A DNA stretch of 64,000 bases from Methylosinus sp. H3A (GCF_015709455.1 NZ_JADNQW010000005.1:2534501-2598500), one strand, 5' to 3'; positions 28,386 to 37,685 are shown, numbered from the stretch's first letter. The notes: generated by a model from the sequence alone, not told the origin. Made by a program: numbers and translations.

Positions 28386-29234
28386 ATGCAGAATGAACGA
28401 ATCGTTGAAGTGTTGGGGCAGATCCGCGACTGGGGAGCTATCATTCCGTTATCGGCTGTCGTAGCCGGATTGGCATGGTGGACGAGTTTTGGAAAGGGAA
28501 TAATTGTTGCTTCTGTGTTAGCTGTAGCAGCGTTTGCCGTATGTGCTCTAATGGCAATGAAGCTGCGACGGCCTAGTTGTGTAATTATCGGAATAATTCC
28601 ACTTACTGCGTTGATTGTGACTTATGTATATCTGGAATATGAAAGAAAGAGTTCTATCTACGCTGTCTTTCGCGTGCGAGAGCCTCCTGATATTGAGTTG
28701 GGTGAAAGTATAGGTCGTCCGTACGAGGTTCAAAAAGTAATAACATATGCTCACGAGCAGGCGATTGTTTTGTGGGATGCTTCGTATTTATACATACTGA
28801 GGCCAGATCTTAAGATAGCAAAGCAAGAAAGTGATGCTGATTGGGGAAATCGGGACCATTACGCTGACCTGGAGTGGCTAAAGAAGAGGTTCAAGCCTCC
28901 AAAAGGAAAGCTGCCGCCATTTTACGGGGTTGCGAGGCATTGGGATGCTGATGAGAAGGGATGGCAGTGGATAGGGTGGCTAAATTGGTTTTGTTCTTAT
29001 GCAAATGGCGGTGTCTACATCCAGGAATATAAAAACGGTTTCGCCATCGGTCCATTCGGACCTGCTCCCCACGTGTCGGACGGGCGAGTATATTTTCTGA
29101 AGACAGCAAAAAATAGAGGTAATGAAAGTAGCGATAATACGAATAGTGCTAAAACTAATGACGATGACCAAAGAGAATGGCGATCTGTAACAACAAGCAT
29201 CGCTGCGGTTGAAGCGGATCGATGCGTCCCATAG
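28386..29234 (+). CDS. AT-rich orphan membrane protein
   Basis: 282 residues from ATG 28386; a TTG six codons earlier is possible, and neither has a clear ribosome site. Three hydrophobic segments near 19-35, 39-58 and 66-84 are followed by a soluble domain of about 190 residues with WDASYLYILRPDLK, WQWIGWLNWFCSYANGGVYIQEY and FAIGPFGPAP. The late block resembles the end of poorly described 'GxIxG' modules in other Hyphomicrobiales. Base composition and codon use are clearly more AT-rich than all neighbours (many ATA, TTA, AGA, GTA codons), pointing to acquisition by transfer. No function assigned. Confidence 0.6.
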   Translation: MQNERIVEVLGQIRDWGAIIPLSAVVAGLAWWTSFGKGIIVASVLAVAAFAVCALMAMKLRRPSCVIIGIIPLTALIVTYVYLEYERKSSIYAVFRVREPPDIELGESIGRPYEVQKVITYAHEQAIVLWDASYLYILRPDLKIAKQESDADWGNRDHYADLEWLKKRFKPPKGKLPPFYGVARHWDADEKGWQWIGWLNWFCSYANGGVYIQEYKNGFAIGPFGPAPHVSDGRVYFLKTAKNRGNESSDNTNSAKTNDDDQREWRSVTTSIAAVEADRCVP

Positions 29235-29261
29235 ACGCAAAATGTCGTCCGTCGGCTTGCA

Positions 29262-29276
29262 GAACGCACCGAGAAC
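29262..29276 (+). promoter_or_regulatory. LexA/SOS box
   Basis: GAAC-N7-GAAC, the reverse complement of the alphaproteobacterial SOS box GTTC-N7-GTTC, 98 bp before the lexA start codon. Exact match to the consensus. Confidence 0.75.
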
Positions 29277-29288
29277 GCCTATCCTCCT

Positions 29289-29303
29289 GTTCATGATTTG
29301 TTT
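29289..29303 (+). promoter_or_regulatory. Second, imperfect LexA/SOS box
   Basis: GTTC-N7-GTTT, one mismatch to the consensus in the opposite direction to the first box, 12 bp downstream of it and about 70 bp before the lexA start. Confidence 0.5.
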
Positions 29304-29374
29304 ATGAAGGCGCGCCATCATATGCGCGCCGAGTGGAAGCGCGCCGCAGGCCGGGCGGCGCCGGGGGTTCTCCT

Positions 29375-30079
29375 ATGCTGACCAAGAAACAGAGCGATCT
29401 GCTGCGCTTCATTCATGAGCGCCTGAAGGAGACCGGCGTGCCGCCCTCCTTCGACGAGATGAAGGACGCACTCGATCTGCGCTCCAAATCCGGCATTCAC
29501 AGGCTCATTCTCGCGCTCGAGGAGCGCGGCTTCATCCGCCGTCTGCCCAATCGCGCCCGCGCGCTCGAGGTGTTGCGCCTGCCCGAATCGGCGACGCCCC
29601 GCGTCGCCGCGCGCGGCGGCAAATTCTCGCCCTCGGTCATAGAGGGCGCGCTCGGCCGCGTGCGGCCCGTCCCGGCCGGCGAGCCGGAGTCGGACCAGCA
29701 GGTGGCTATCCCGGTCATGGGCCGCATCGCCGCCGGCACGCCCATCTCCGCGCTGCAGAGCCGTAGCCACACGATCAATCTGCCGCCGGACATGCTCGGC
29801 GGCGGCGAGCATTTCGCGCTCGAGGTGCGCGGCGATTCGATGATCGAGGCCGGCATTCTCGACGGCGACGTCGTCGTGGTGAAGAAGCAGGACACCGCCG
29901 ACACCGGCGATATCGTCGTCGCCCTCATCGACGAGGAGGAGGCGACATTGAAGCGCTTGCGCAAGCGCGGCGCTTCAATAGCGCTCGAGGCCGCCAATCC
30001 CGCCTATGAGACGCGCATTTTCGGGCCCGATCGCGTGCGCATCCAGGGCCGGCTGGTCAGCCTTCTGCGCAAATACTGA
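29375..30079 (+). CDS. lexA: SOS repressor LexA
   Basis: 234 residues from ATG 29375; earlier codons are not family-like. The N-terminal winged helix-turn-helix (1-70; [19 protein letters not shown]) binds SOS boxes. The C-terminal autoprotease has the Ala120-Gly121 cleavage bond (RIAAG), Ser155 in GDSMIEAG and Lys193 in ATLKR. RecA bound to single-strand DNA triggers self-cleavage and derepresses DNA-repair genes. Two SOS boxes upstream indicate autoregulation. Monocistronic. Confidence 0.97.
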   Translation: MLTKKQSDLLRFIHERLKETGVPPSFDEMKDALDLRSKSGIHRLILALEERGFIRRLPNRARALEVLRLPESATPRVAARGGKFSPSVIEGALGRVRPVPAGEPESDQQVAIPVMGRIAAGTPISALQSRSHTINLPPDMLGGGEHFALEVRGDSMIEAGILDGDVVVVKKQDTADTGDIVVALIDEEEATLKRLRKRGASIALEAANPAYETRIFGPDRVRIQGRLVSLLRKY

Positions 30080-30127
30080 GGTCGGGCCCGCCGCCACGAT
30101 CTCGCCGCCCTTTGCGGCCATGTTCCC

Positions 30128-30159
30128 GGCCTCGCGCGCTTCTCGCGCGCGGGCCTTTT
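30128..30159 (+). terminator. Possible lexA terminator
   Basis: About 50 bp after the lexA stop, GGCC-T-CGCGCG ... CGCGCG-CG-GGCC forms an interrupted hairpin followed by TTTT (30156-30159). The T run is short, so this is tentative. Confidence 0.35.
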
Positions 30160-30325
30160 CGCGCGGCGGACAAGCGAATAAGGCGTGTCTCGAGCGTATC
30201 GCGCCTCGCGTTCGGGCGCGCGCTGCGTCGCCCGCGGCCCTTGCGGCCGCCCCGCCTCTTTCTGCATGGACGATGGAATGTCTCACTCGACCGGCCCAAT
30301 GCGCGAACTCGAAGGATCGAAGCCC

Positions 30326-32206
30326 ATGGCCGTCGGCCGCCGTTTGCGTTTCGCTCGCCCCTCGCGCCGTGTGCTGATCGCGATGGGCGCCGTCGCCGCG
30401 GTGGCGCTCGGGGCGGCGCTCGCGCCCTGGACCTTTTCCACCAGCGCTCTGCTCGAGGAGATTTCAGGCCAGCTCAACGCCTCCTCGGGGCTCTATATCG
30501 CCGCCAAGGGGCGTTCGACCTTCTCGCTGCTGCCGCGCCCGCATATCACCATCGACAGCATCGCCTTCGCCGACCCGGCCGCCGCGCTCACCATCGAGGC
30601 GGAGCGGCTGCACGGCAATGTGCTGCTCCTGCCACTGCTCGCCGGCCGGCTCGAGATCGCCGACGTCGAGCTGATTCGCCCCTCGATCGAGGTCGATCTC
30701 GACCGCAAGCCGATGAGCTCCGCCGGCGCCGCCGTGCGCGCCGCGGCGGCGCGGCCGTCGACGCCCGCGGCCGAAAAGGCGGATCGCGCGCGGCTCGGCG
30801 GCGTCTCCATCGTCTCCGGCGTCGCGCGGCTCAAATATGCCGGCGGCGCGGAGACGCTCGACGATCTGGACGCGACGCTCGACTGGCGCACCGTCGGCTC
30901 GCCGGCGACGCTCGATCTCGCCTTCTCCTGGCGCGGCGAGCGTCCGCGCGCCATGCTGTGGGTGCTCAAGCCCGGCGCGCTGCTGCGCGGCGAGCAGACG
31001 CCTGTCACCGTGAGGCTCGATTCGGACAGCGTGCGGCTGGAGGCGGAGGGCTTCGGTCAGCTCGGCGCCAAGCCGCGCTACACGGGGCGCCTGACCGGCT
31101 CGTCGCCCTCGCTGCGCCATGCGCTCGGCCTCGCCAAAGTGAGCGCGCCGCTGCCCGGCCCGTTCGAGAATGTGCAGCTCTCCGCCAAGGCGAGCGTCGG
31201 CCTGCGCGATTTCCAGCTCACCGATCTGAAGTTCTCGGCCGATGACAATGAATTCGAGGGGTCTTTCGCGCTGCGCCACGAGGGCGACAAGCCGATCGTC
31301 CATGCGACCCTCGCCAGCAATTTCGTGTCGCTGAAGCCGATGATCGCCGATTTGCCGGGGCTCTCCGGCCCGGACGGCCAGTGGAGCCGCGACGCTTTCT
31401 CCCTGCCGGACATTCAGGACGCCGATGTCGATCTGCGCCTCTCGGCGACGCGCGCCCGCATATTGCGGCTGAATATGGAGGATGCGGCCTTGTCGCTGCT
31501 GCTGCGCGGCGGCCGCCTCGAGCTCGCGCTCGCCGAAGCGCAGGCCTATAAAGGCACGGTCAAGGGTCGCGCGATCTTCGCCGCCAATGCGGCCGGCGCG
31601 CTCGAGTTCCACGGCAATGGGCAATTGACGGGCGTCGACGCCGGCGCGCTCGCCTGGGATCTCGCGGCGCGGCCCGATCTCGGCGGCGCGCTGGACGCGA
31701 GTTTCACGCTGGATGCGACCGGCGACAGCGTCGCGCAGATCATGCGCGATCTCGACGGCCGCGCCAGCCTCTCGCTATCGGAAGGCGAGGTCGGCGGCAT
31801 AGATCTCGAACGCGCGCTGCGCCGCATCGACAAGCGTCCGCTGTCGAGCGCGATGGATATTCGCTCGGGCCATTCATTGGTGGACCGCGCCAGCGCGACG
31901 ATCAAAATCGTGAAGGGAACGGCCAATATAGAGGACGGTCAGGCGCATGGGCCGGGCTTCGCGCTGGCCTTCGCCGGCCAGACGCGCATCCCCGAGCGCA
32001 GCCTCGCGATGAAGGCGCAGGCCAATGAGGCCGACGCCGCCGGCAAGCCGCGCGAGAAGGGCGTGCAGATCGGCTTCGATCTCTCCGGCCCCTGGGACGA
32101 TCCCGTCTTCGCGCCGGACGCAGCGGCGCTGATCAAGCGCTCGGGCGCGGCGGCGCCGCTGCTGCCGCGCGTCGAGCCGGAGGCGGGCGCGGCGAAGGAG
32201 AGGTGA
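30326..32206 (+). CDS. AsmA-family protein
   Basis: 626 residues from ATG 30326, which has GAAGGA upstream; ATGs at 30266 and 30299 would add up to 20 residues with no ribosome site. One N-terminal membrane anchor (about 15-36) is followed by a long periplasmic region of repeated beta strands. The opening PHITIDSIAFADPAAALTIEAERLHGNVLLLPLLAGRLEIADVELIRP and the closing GVQIGFDLSGPWDDPVFAPD are typical of AsmA. These elongated proteins are thought to carry phospholipids between inner and outer membranes. It stands alone after lexA. Confidence 0.85.
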   Translation: MAVGRRLRFARPSRRVLIAMGAVAAVALGAALAPWTFSTSALLEEISGQLNASSGLYIAAKGRSTFSLLPRPHITIDSIAFADPAAALTIEAERLHGNVLLLPLLAGRLEIADVELIRPSIEVDLDRKPMSSAGAAVRAAAARPSTPAAEKADRARLGGVSIVSGVARLKYAGGAETLDDLDATLDWRTVGSPATLDLAFSWRGERPRAMLWVLKPGALLRGEQTPVTVRLDSDSVRLEAEGFGQLGAKPRYTGRLTGSSPSLRHALGLAKVSAPLPGPFENVQLSAKASVGLRDFQLTDLKFSADDNEFEGSFALRHEGDKPIVHATLASNFVSLKPMIADLPGLSGPDGQWSRDAFSLPDIQDADVDLRLSATRARILRLNMEDAALSLLLRGGRLELALAEAQAYKGTVKGRAIFAANAAGALEFHGNGQLTGVDAGALAWDLAARPDLGGALDASFTLDATGDSVAQIMRDLDGRASLSLSEGEVGGIDLERALRRIDKRPLSSAMDIRSGHSLVDRASATIKIVKGTANIEDGQAHGPGFALAFAGQTRIPERSLAMKAQANEADAAGKPREKGVQIGFDLSGPWDDPVFAPDAAALIKRSGAAAPLLPRVEPEAGAAKER

Positions 32207-32297
32207 AGCGTCGTCTCGAGCCGCTCTTCGAGGGGACAGCAGCCTAACGCTTCTGCTATAAGCGTGGCATCCGTCCTAGATATTCGAAGGGGCGCGC

Positions 32298-32852
32298 ATG
32301 ACTGCCGAATTTTTCTCAGATCGCCTGCTCGACGGCGAACACGTTCTCTGGTCGGGCCAGCCGGCTCGTGGCCTATCGCTGCGCAATCGCGACGTTTTTC
32401 TGATCCCCTTCAGCCTGCTCTGGTGCGGCTTCGCGGTGTTCTGGACGTTTTCCGCCGGGCGGATGAACGCGCCCTGGTTTTTCGTCGCCATGGGCTGCCT
32501 CTTCGTTTGCATGGGGCTCTATTTCGTCTTCGGCCGATTCCTGTTCGACGCCTGGCTTCGGAGCGATATGCGCTACGCCGTCACGAACCTGCGCATTCTG
32601 ATCATGCGGCCGGAGCCTTTCGGGCGATTCACGGCGCTCGCGCTCGACCGGCTTCCGGCGGTCGATTTGAGCGAACGCGTCGATGGAAGCGGCTCCATCC
32701 GCTTCGGCGCCCCGGCGCCCTTGTGGGGCAATCGAGGCTGGACAGATATGACGCCCGCGCTCGATCCTACGCCGCAATTTCTGATGATCGACGATGCGCG
32801 GCGCGTGTTCGATCTCATTCAAGAAAAGGCGAGGAAAAGCGCGACGGCGTGA
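32298..32852 (+). CDS. PH-domain (bPH2-type) membrane protein
   Basis: 184 residues. The N-terminus DGEHVLWSGQPARG is the common entry strand of this family. Two membrane helices lie near 31-50 and 58-82, after which a bacterial PH-like domain follows (YAVTNLRILIMRPEPFGRF...LPAVDLSERVDGSGSIRFG), the YAVTNxR motif being diagnostic. Function unknown; relatives are often hypothetical inner-membrane proteins. Ends 31 bp before the convergent permease gene. Confidence 0.75.
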   Translation: MTAEFFSDRLLDGEHVLWSGQPARGLSLRNRDVFLIPFSLLWCGFAVFWTFSAGRMNAPWFFVAMGCLFVCMGLYFVFGRFLFDAWLRSDMRYAVTNLRILIMRPEPFGRFTALALDRLPAVDLSERVDGSGSIRFGAPAPLWGNRGWTDMTPALDPTPQFLMIDDARRVFDLIQEKARKSATA

Positions 32853-32883
32853 GCGGCGCCAAGGGCGGCCTCACCCCCGTACC

Positions 32884-33678
32884 TCACCCGGCCCCGCCGC
32901 CCTTGGCGCGCCCGCGCGTCAGCAGCGCCGAGGCGCCGAGCGCCGCGGCCACGAAGCCGAGCAGCAGCGTCGATATGGCGTTGACCTCCGGCGACACGCC
33001 GAGCCGCACCTGCGAATAGATGCGCATGGGCAAGGTCGTCGCGCCCGGCCCGGTGGTGAAGCTCGCGATGACGAGATCGTCGAGCGAGATGATGAAGGCG
33101 AGCAGATAGGCGCTGACGACGCTCGGCGCGATCAGCGGCAGAGTGACGAGCGCGAAAGCGCGGACCGGCGTCGCGCCGAGGTCCATCGCCGCTTCCTCGA
33201 GCGTGCGGTCGCAGCCCTTCAGAGCGGCGTGGATCATCACCGTGGCGAAGCACATTGTGAAGGCCGAATGCGCCAGCACCAGAGTGAGAAAGCCTCGCTC
33301 GACGCCGAGCGCGACGAAGACGAGCAGAAGCCCGAGGCCGAGCACCACTTCCGGCATCACCAGCGGCGCATAGATGGAGCCCGCGAACAAGGTGCGCGTG
33401 CGGAAGCCGCCGAAACGCGCCAGCGCCAGCGCCGCCAGCAATCCGTTGATCGTCGCGATGAGCGCGGAGAGCGCCGCGGCGGCGAGGCTGATCTCGGCCG
33501 CGCGCAACATCTGCTCGTCGTGAAGCAGCGCCGCATACCATTTGGTCGAGAAGCCGCCCCAGACGGTGACGAGCCGCGAGGCGTTGAAGCTCATCGTCGC
33601 CAGAATGACGATCGGCCCGTAGAGAAAGCCGAAACCGAGGGTCAGCGCCGCAAAACGGAGAAGGCGCGCGGCGCTCAT
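32884..33678 (-). CDS. Polyamine-type ABC transporter permease (PotI-like)
   Basis: 264 residues, six membrane segments with the EAA loop (EEAAMDLGATPVRAFALVTLPLIAPSV) near 165-190 that docks to the ATPase. Closest to PotI/YdcV, the second permease of spermidine/putrescine importers. Its start overlaps the PotH-like stop (ATGA, 33675-33678). Third gene of a three-gene unit. Confidence 0.9.
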   Translation of the reverse strand: MSAARLLRFAALTLGFGFLYGPIVILATMSFNASRLVTVWGGFSTKWYAALLHDEQMLRAAEISLAAAALSALIATINGLLAALALARFGGFRTRTLFAGSIYAPLVMPEVVLGLGLLLVFVALGVERGFLTLVLAHSAFTMCFATVMIHAALKGCDRTLEEAAMDLGATPVRAFALVTLPLIAPSVVSAYLLAFIISLDDLVIASFTTGPGATTLPMRIYSQVRLGVSPEVNAISTLLLGFVAAALGASALLTRGRAKGGGAG

Positions 33679-34592
33679 CGCCGGCCCTCACGCAATTGCG
33701 CGCGCTCATAGAGCAGTATGGGGACGAGCAGCAGAGCGAGCAGCGTCACCGCCGCGGCCGAGGCGGCGGGCCAATCGCGATTGGCGAAGAAATCATTCCA
33801 CAAAGTGCGGCCGATCATCAGAGTGTCGGAGCCGCCGAGCAGATCGGGAATGACGAATTCGCCGACCGCCGGAATGAAGACGAGCAGCGCGCCGGCGACG
33901 ATCCCGCGCCGCGACAGAGGCAGAGTGACGCGCAGAAACACCTGTAGCGGCGAGGCACCGAGATCGGCCGCGGCCTCGCGCAGAGCGGGGTCTTGCCCTT
34001 CGATCGCCGCATAGAGCGGCAGCAGCATGAAGGGCAGATAGGAATAGACGATGCCGACGACGACCGCGCCGCTCGTCGCGAACATGGGCAGCGGCGAGTC
34101 GATGAGGCCGAGCGCCATCAGAGCGTGATTGATGATCCCCTCATCCTTCAGCAGCGTGATCCACGCGTAGACGCGGATGAGAAAGCTCGTCCAGAAGGGC
34201 GCGACGGCGAAGCCGATGAGAATGGGCCGCAATCGCCGCGGCGCGCGCGCTATGGCGATTGCGAAAGGATAGGCGACGGCGAGGCTGACGATCGTCGCGA
34301 CGCCGGCGATCGTCAGCGAGGAGAGATAGGAATCGAGATAGAGATTGTCGTCGGCGAGGCCGCGATAGGCGTCGAAGCCGAACTGCGAGAGCTTTTCTAA
34401 AAACCCGGCGACGCCGCTCGAGAAATCGAGGACGGGCTCATAGGGCGGGCGCGTCTGCGCCGGATGCGACAGCGAGATTTTGACGATGAGCGCGAAGGGC
34501 GCGAGGAAGAATAGCGCGATCCAGGCGTAGGGCGCCGCGATGACGAGAAGCTCGCCGCGCGTGAGCCTGCGTCTTTTGTCGCTCTCCGGCAT
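33675..34592 (-). CDS. Polyamine-type ABC transporter permease (PotH-like)
   Basis: 305 residues, six membrane segments, EAA loop REAAADLGASPLQVFLRVTLPLSRRG near 195-220. Closest to PotH/YdcU. It pairs with the PotI-like permease in the membrane channel. Start and the upstream ATPase stop overlap by one base (TAATG). Confidence 0.9.
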   Translation of the reverse strand: MPESDKRRRLTRGELLVIAAPYAWIALFFLAPFALIVKISLSHPAQTRPPYEPVLDFSSGVAGFLEKLSQFGFDAYRGLADDNLYLDSYLSSLTIAGVATIVSLAVAYPFAIAIARAPRRLRPILIGFAVAPFWTSFLIRVYAWITLLKDEGIINHALMALGLIDSPLPMFATSGAVVVGIVYSYLPFMLLPLYAAIEGQDPALREAAADLGASPLQVFLRVTLPLSRRGIVAGALLVFIPAVGEFVIPDLLGGSDTLMIGRTLWNDFFANRDWPAASAAAVTLLALLLVPILLYERAQLREGRR

Positions 34593-35665
34593 TATTCGCT
34601 CGCGAAGAAGCGCGCGGCCGAGGGCGCGATGGAAATGCGCGCGGCGTCGCCGACGGAAAAGGACGGCCCGCCGATCGCGCCGCGCGAGACGCGTAAAGCC
34701 TCGCCGCCGGACAGGCGCAGACGAAAATGCGTCGTCTCGCCGCGAAAGGCGACGTCTTCCACCACGCCGTCCACGCCTGCTCCCCCCACTCCCGCGCCAC
34801 CCTCGCTCACAGGCGCGATGGCGATGCGCTCGGGCCGCACGGCGAGCACGGCTTTCGCGCCGGCGGCGAGGCCGCTGTCGTGCGCCGGCAGACGGCCGAG
34901 GGGGCCGGTGAATTCGCCGCTCTCCATGCGGCCCTCGAGGAAATTCATCTGCCCGATGAAGGAGGCGACGAAGCGCGTCGCCGGCCGCTCATAGACATCC
35001 GTCGGCGAGCCGATCTGCTCTATGCGGCCGGCGCGCATCACGGCGATGCGATCGGCCATCACCAGCGCCTCGTCCTGATCATGGGTGACGACGACGAAGC
35101 TCGTCTTCAGCCGGCGTTGGATTTCCTTGATCTGGAATTGCGTCTCCTCGCGCAATTGCCGGTCGAGCGCGCCCAAAGGCTCGTCGAGCAGCAGCAGCCG
35201 CGGGCCGGGCGCGAGCGCGCGGGCGAGCGCCACGCGCTGCCGCTGGCCGCCGGAGAGCTGATCCGGCCTTCGCGTCTCGACGCCCTCGAGCCGCACGATC
35301 TGCAACAGCTCGGCGACGCGGGCGGCGATCTCGGCCTTGCCCTTGCCCTGCCTGCGCAGGCCGAAAGCGATATTCTCGAACACGCTGAGATGCGGGAACA
35401 ACGCATAGGATTGGAACATCAGATTGACCGGCCGCCGATGCGGCGGCGCGCCGCTCATATCGGCGCCGCCGATCTCGACGCGGCCGGCCTCCGCCGTCTC
35501 GAAGCCGGCGACGAGGCGCATCAGCGTGGTCTTGCCGCAGCCGGAGGGGCCGAGCAGCGCGAAGAATTCGCCGGCGCCCACCTCGAGCGACACATCGTCC
35601 AGCGCCGTGACGGCGCCGAAGCGCTTGGACGCGCCTTTGATCGAGAGTAGCGGCGCGTCGGTCAT
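34592..35665 (-). CDS. Polyamine-type ABC transporter ATPase (PotG/PotA-like)
   Basis: 357 residues. Walker A GPSGCGKTT near 38-46, Q-loop FQSYALFPHL, signature LSGGQRQRVALARAL near 137-150, Walker B LLLLDEPLGALD near 156-167, H-loop VTHDQDEAL, and a C-terminal TOBE domain (about 245-357). It drives import of putrescine or spermidine (or a related cation) by the two permeases. No PotF/PotD substrate-binding protein is encoded in the cluster, so it must be elsewhere. Upstream on the same strand is a methyltransferase gene. Confidence 0.92.
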   Translation of the reverse strand: MTDAPLLSIKGASKRFGAVTALDDVSLEVGAGEFFALLGPSGCGKTTLMRLVAGFETAEAGRVEIGGADMSGAPPHRRPVNLMFQSYALFPHLSVFENIAFGLRRQGKGKAEIAARVAELLQIVRLEGVETRRPDQLSGGQRQRVALARALAPGPRLLLLDEPLGALDRQLREETQFQIKEIQRRLKTSFVVVTHDQDEALVMADRIAVMRAGRIEQIGSPTDVYERPATRFVASFIGQMNFLEGRMESGEFTGPLGRLPAHDSGLAAGAKAVLAVRPERIAIAPVSEGGAGVGGAGVDGVVEDVAFRGETTHFRLRLSGGEALRVSRGAIGGPSFSVGDAARISIAPSAARFFASE

Positions 35666-35723
35666 TTCGCTCCCGTTCTGCGATCGGCGGAGCGAGCCTC
35701 TATGGCTCGGAGCGATCGCGCCG

Positions 35724-36419
35724 TCAGCCGTCGCGGCGGAAGGCCGCGCGCCAATGGCGGACCATGGCGTCGGTCGCGGGAATATCCTCGACAGTCTCGG
35801 GACGCAAGCCGTCGGCGGCGAGCGCCGCGATCCGGCTCGGTGGCAGCGGCCACGGGGGCCCCGCGACTTCCTGCCCCTCGTCGCGGGCGCGCGCTATGAC
35901 GAGCAACAATCCGCCCGGCGCGACCAGCGCCGCGAGCGCCTGCGCCGCCTGATCGAGCAGCGCGTCGGGCAGCGCCTGCAGCGTGTAGCATTCATGGACG
36001 AGATCGAAGCCGCCGCGCCACTCGGGCGGCGGGGCGAAGAGATCGGCGGCGCGATAATCGACCGCGCTCTGCGGAAAGCGGCGCCGCGCCCAGGCCACGG
36101 CCTCCTCTATGAGATCGAAGGCGGTGACGTGGGCGCCGGCGGCGGCGAGCGCCTCGGCGTTGTCGCCGAGCCCGCAGCCTATGTCGAGCGCACGCAATCT
36201 TTCGAGCGAGCGCCCAGCGAGCCACTCCGCGAGCAGCGGATGGGGCGCGAGATGGGCCCAGGGCACGCCGGCGGCGTCGCCCTTGGCGAGGCGATAGACC
36301 GCCTCGAACCAGTCCTTGCGCTGCGGATCGGCCTCGACGCCGCCCGGCCTCTTATGTGGGTCGATCTCGTCGAGACGCGCTCTCGCGGCTGCGCGGCGCG
36401 CGAAAAACTCCTCGCTCAC
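35724..36419 (-). CDS. Class I SAM-dependent methyltransferase
   Basis: 231 residues from GTG 36419, which overlaps the holC stop (GTGA); an ATG at 36434 inside holC is an alternative. SAM motif I is LDIGCGLGDNAEAL, acidic motif II DLIEEAV, and the post-I region FDLVHECYTLQALP follows. The N-terminal ADPQRKDWFEAVY and WAHLAPHPLL blocks belong to a common proteobacterial family without a known substrate. Coupled to holC, probably by chance of compact layout. Confidence 0.8.
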   Translation of the reverse strand: MSEEFFARRAAARARLDEIDPHKRPGGVEADPQRKDWFEAVYRLAKGDAAGVPWAHLAPHPLLAEWLAGRSLERLRALDIGCGLGDNAEALAAAGAHVTAFDLIEEAVAWARRRFPQSAVDYRAADLFAPPPEWRGGFDLVHECYTLQALPDALLDQAAQALAALVAPGGLLLVIARARDEGQEVAGPPWPLPPSRIAALAADGLRPETVEDIPATDAMVRHWRAAFRRDG

Positions 36420-36883
36420 GCCTGCTTCTCCCATTTCCCGTCCTCGCTCTGGCGCCAGTAGGAGAGCGTGTGCCCCTCCGCCTTCAACCGCCGCCATTGC
36501 TCGCGCGCGGCCGTCACCGCCGCCGCGTCATTGCCGTCGAACATCAGTATGGCGCGCTGCGTCGGCGCACTCCGCGCATCGGCGAGCACAGGCGAAAGCT
36601 CCGCATTTTCCACGAAAAAGCGCACATCGGCGCGATTGGGATTGTCGGGCCCGAGCGTGAGGAAGATCGGCTGGCTTTCGGGATCGTCGTCCTTGATCGA
36701 GCCATGCGGCAGAAAGCTGTCCCCCGAATAGGACCAGAGCAGATCGTCGAGCGCCTCGAGCCGCGGCGCGCTCGTCGCCTGCACCACGACGGTCCAGTCG
36801 CGCGCGAGCGACAGCTCGAGCAGCTTGGGCAAAGCGCTTTCCAGCGGGAGCCGCTGGAGGTGATAGAACCAGACGTCGGTCAT
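36416..36883 (-). CDS. holC: DNA polymerase III chi subunit
   Basis: 155 residues from ATG 36883 (start of the conserved DVWFYHL). Domain runs the whole length: DVWFYHLQRLPLE, LSLARDWTVVVQ, LDDLLWSYSGDSFLPHG, PIFLT and the terminal WRRLKAEGHTLSYWRQ. The chi subunit links the clamp loader to single-strand binding protein during replication. It lies 25 bp after xth on the same strand and overlaps the methyltransferase start. Confidence 0.9.
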   Translation of the reverse strand: MTDVWFYHLQRLPLESALPKLLELSLARDWTVVVQATSAPRLEALDDLLWSYSGDSFLPHGSIKDDDPESQPIFLTLGPDNPNRADVRFFVENAELSPVLADARSAPTQRAILMFDGNDAAAVTAAREQWRRLKAEGHTLSYWRQSEDGKWEKQA

Positions 36884-36908
36884 GGCTGGCGGCTCCACCG
36901 TTCGCGCG

Positions 36909-37685
36909 TCATTCCAGGTCGCATCTGATCGGCACATGGTCGGAGGGCTTAGGCCCGGCGCGCAGCTCCTTGTCGATCGTCACGCTCCGCAGCTGGTCGG
37001 CGGCCTGCGGCGAGAGCAGAAGATGATCGATTCGCAGGCCCTTGTTCTTCTGCCAGGCTCCGGCCTGGTAGTCCCAAAATGTGTAGAGCCCCGTGACGTC
37101 GGTGGAGGCGCGCAGCGCCTCCGTATAGCCGAGGTTCAGCAGCTCCTGGAATTTGGCGCGCGTCTGCGGCAGGAACAGCGCGTCGCCGGCCCAGCCGACG
37201 GGGTCATAGACATCGCCGGGCGCCGGAATGACATTATAGTCGCCGGCGAGCACGACGGGCTCCTCCAGCGCCAGAAGGCTCGCCGCATGGGCGATGAGGC
37301 AATCCATGAAGGCGAGCTTATAGGGGTATTTTTCCGTCTCGGGCGGATTGCCGTTGGGCAGATAGATGCTGGCGACGCGTACAGCGCCATGCTCGGTCGA
37401 GACCACGGCCTCTATGTAGCGCGCCTGCGGATCATGCTCGAATTTCGGCAGGCCGCGCACCACCTCGATCGGCGTCTTGGACAGAATGGCGACGCCGTTG
37501 AACGTCTTTTGCCCGTGTGTCTCGACATTATAGCCGAGGTCCTCGATCTCGGCGCGCGGGAAGGCCTTGTCCTCGCATTTGATCTCTTGCAGGCAGAGCA
37601 CGTCCGGCGCGACCTCGCGCAGATAGGTGGTGAGCGGCTCCAGCCGCTGGCGGACGGAATTGACGTTCCAAGTGGCGATGCGCAA
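36909..37685 (-). CDS. xthA: Exodeoxyribonuclease III
   Basis: 258 residues. Endonuclease/exonuclease/phosphatase fold with MRIATWNVNSVRQRL, CLQEIKCED (catalytic Glu), SIYLPNGNP, LAGDYNVIP (catalytic Asp and Asn), LRIDHLLLS and the C-terminal PSDHVPI (catalytic His). AP endonuclease and 3'-repair exonuclease acting on abasic sites in the cytoplasm. Head of a xthA-holC-methyltransferase run; divergent from the HAD gene. Confidence 0.97.
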   Translation of the reverse strand: MRIATWNVNSVRQRLEPLTTYLREVAPDVLCLQEIKCEDKAFPRAEIEDLGYNVETHGQKTFNGVAILSKTPIEVVRGLPKFEHDPQARYIEAVVSTEHGAVRVASIYLPNGNPPETEKYPYKLAFMDCLIAHAASLLALEEPVVLAGDYNVIPAPGDVYDPVGWAGDALFLPQTRAKFQELLNLGYTEALRASTDVTGLYTFWDYQAGAWQKNKGLRIDHLLLSPQAADQLRSVTIDKELRAGPKPSDHVPIRCDLE

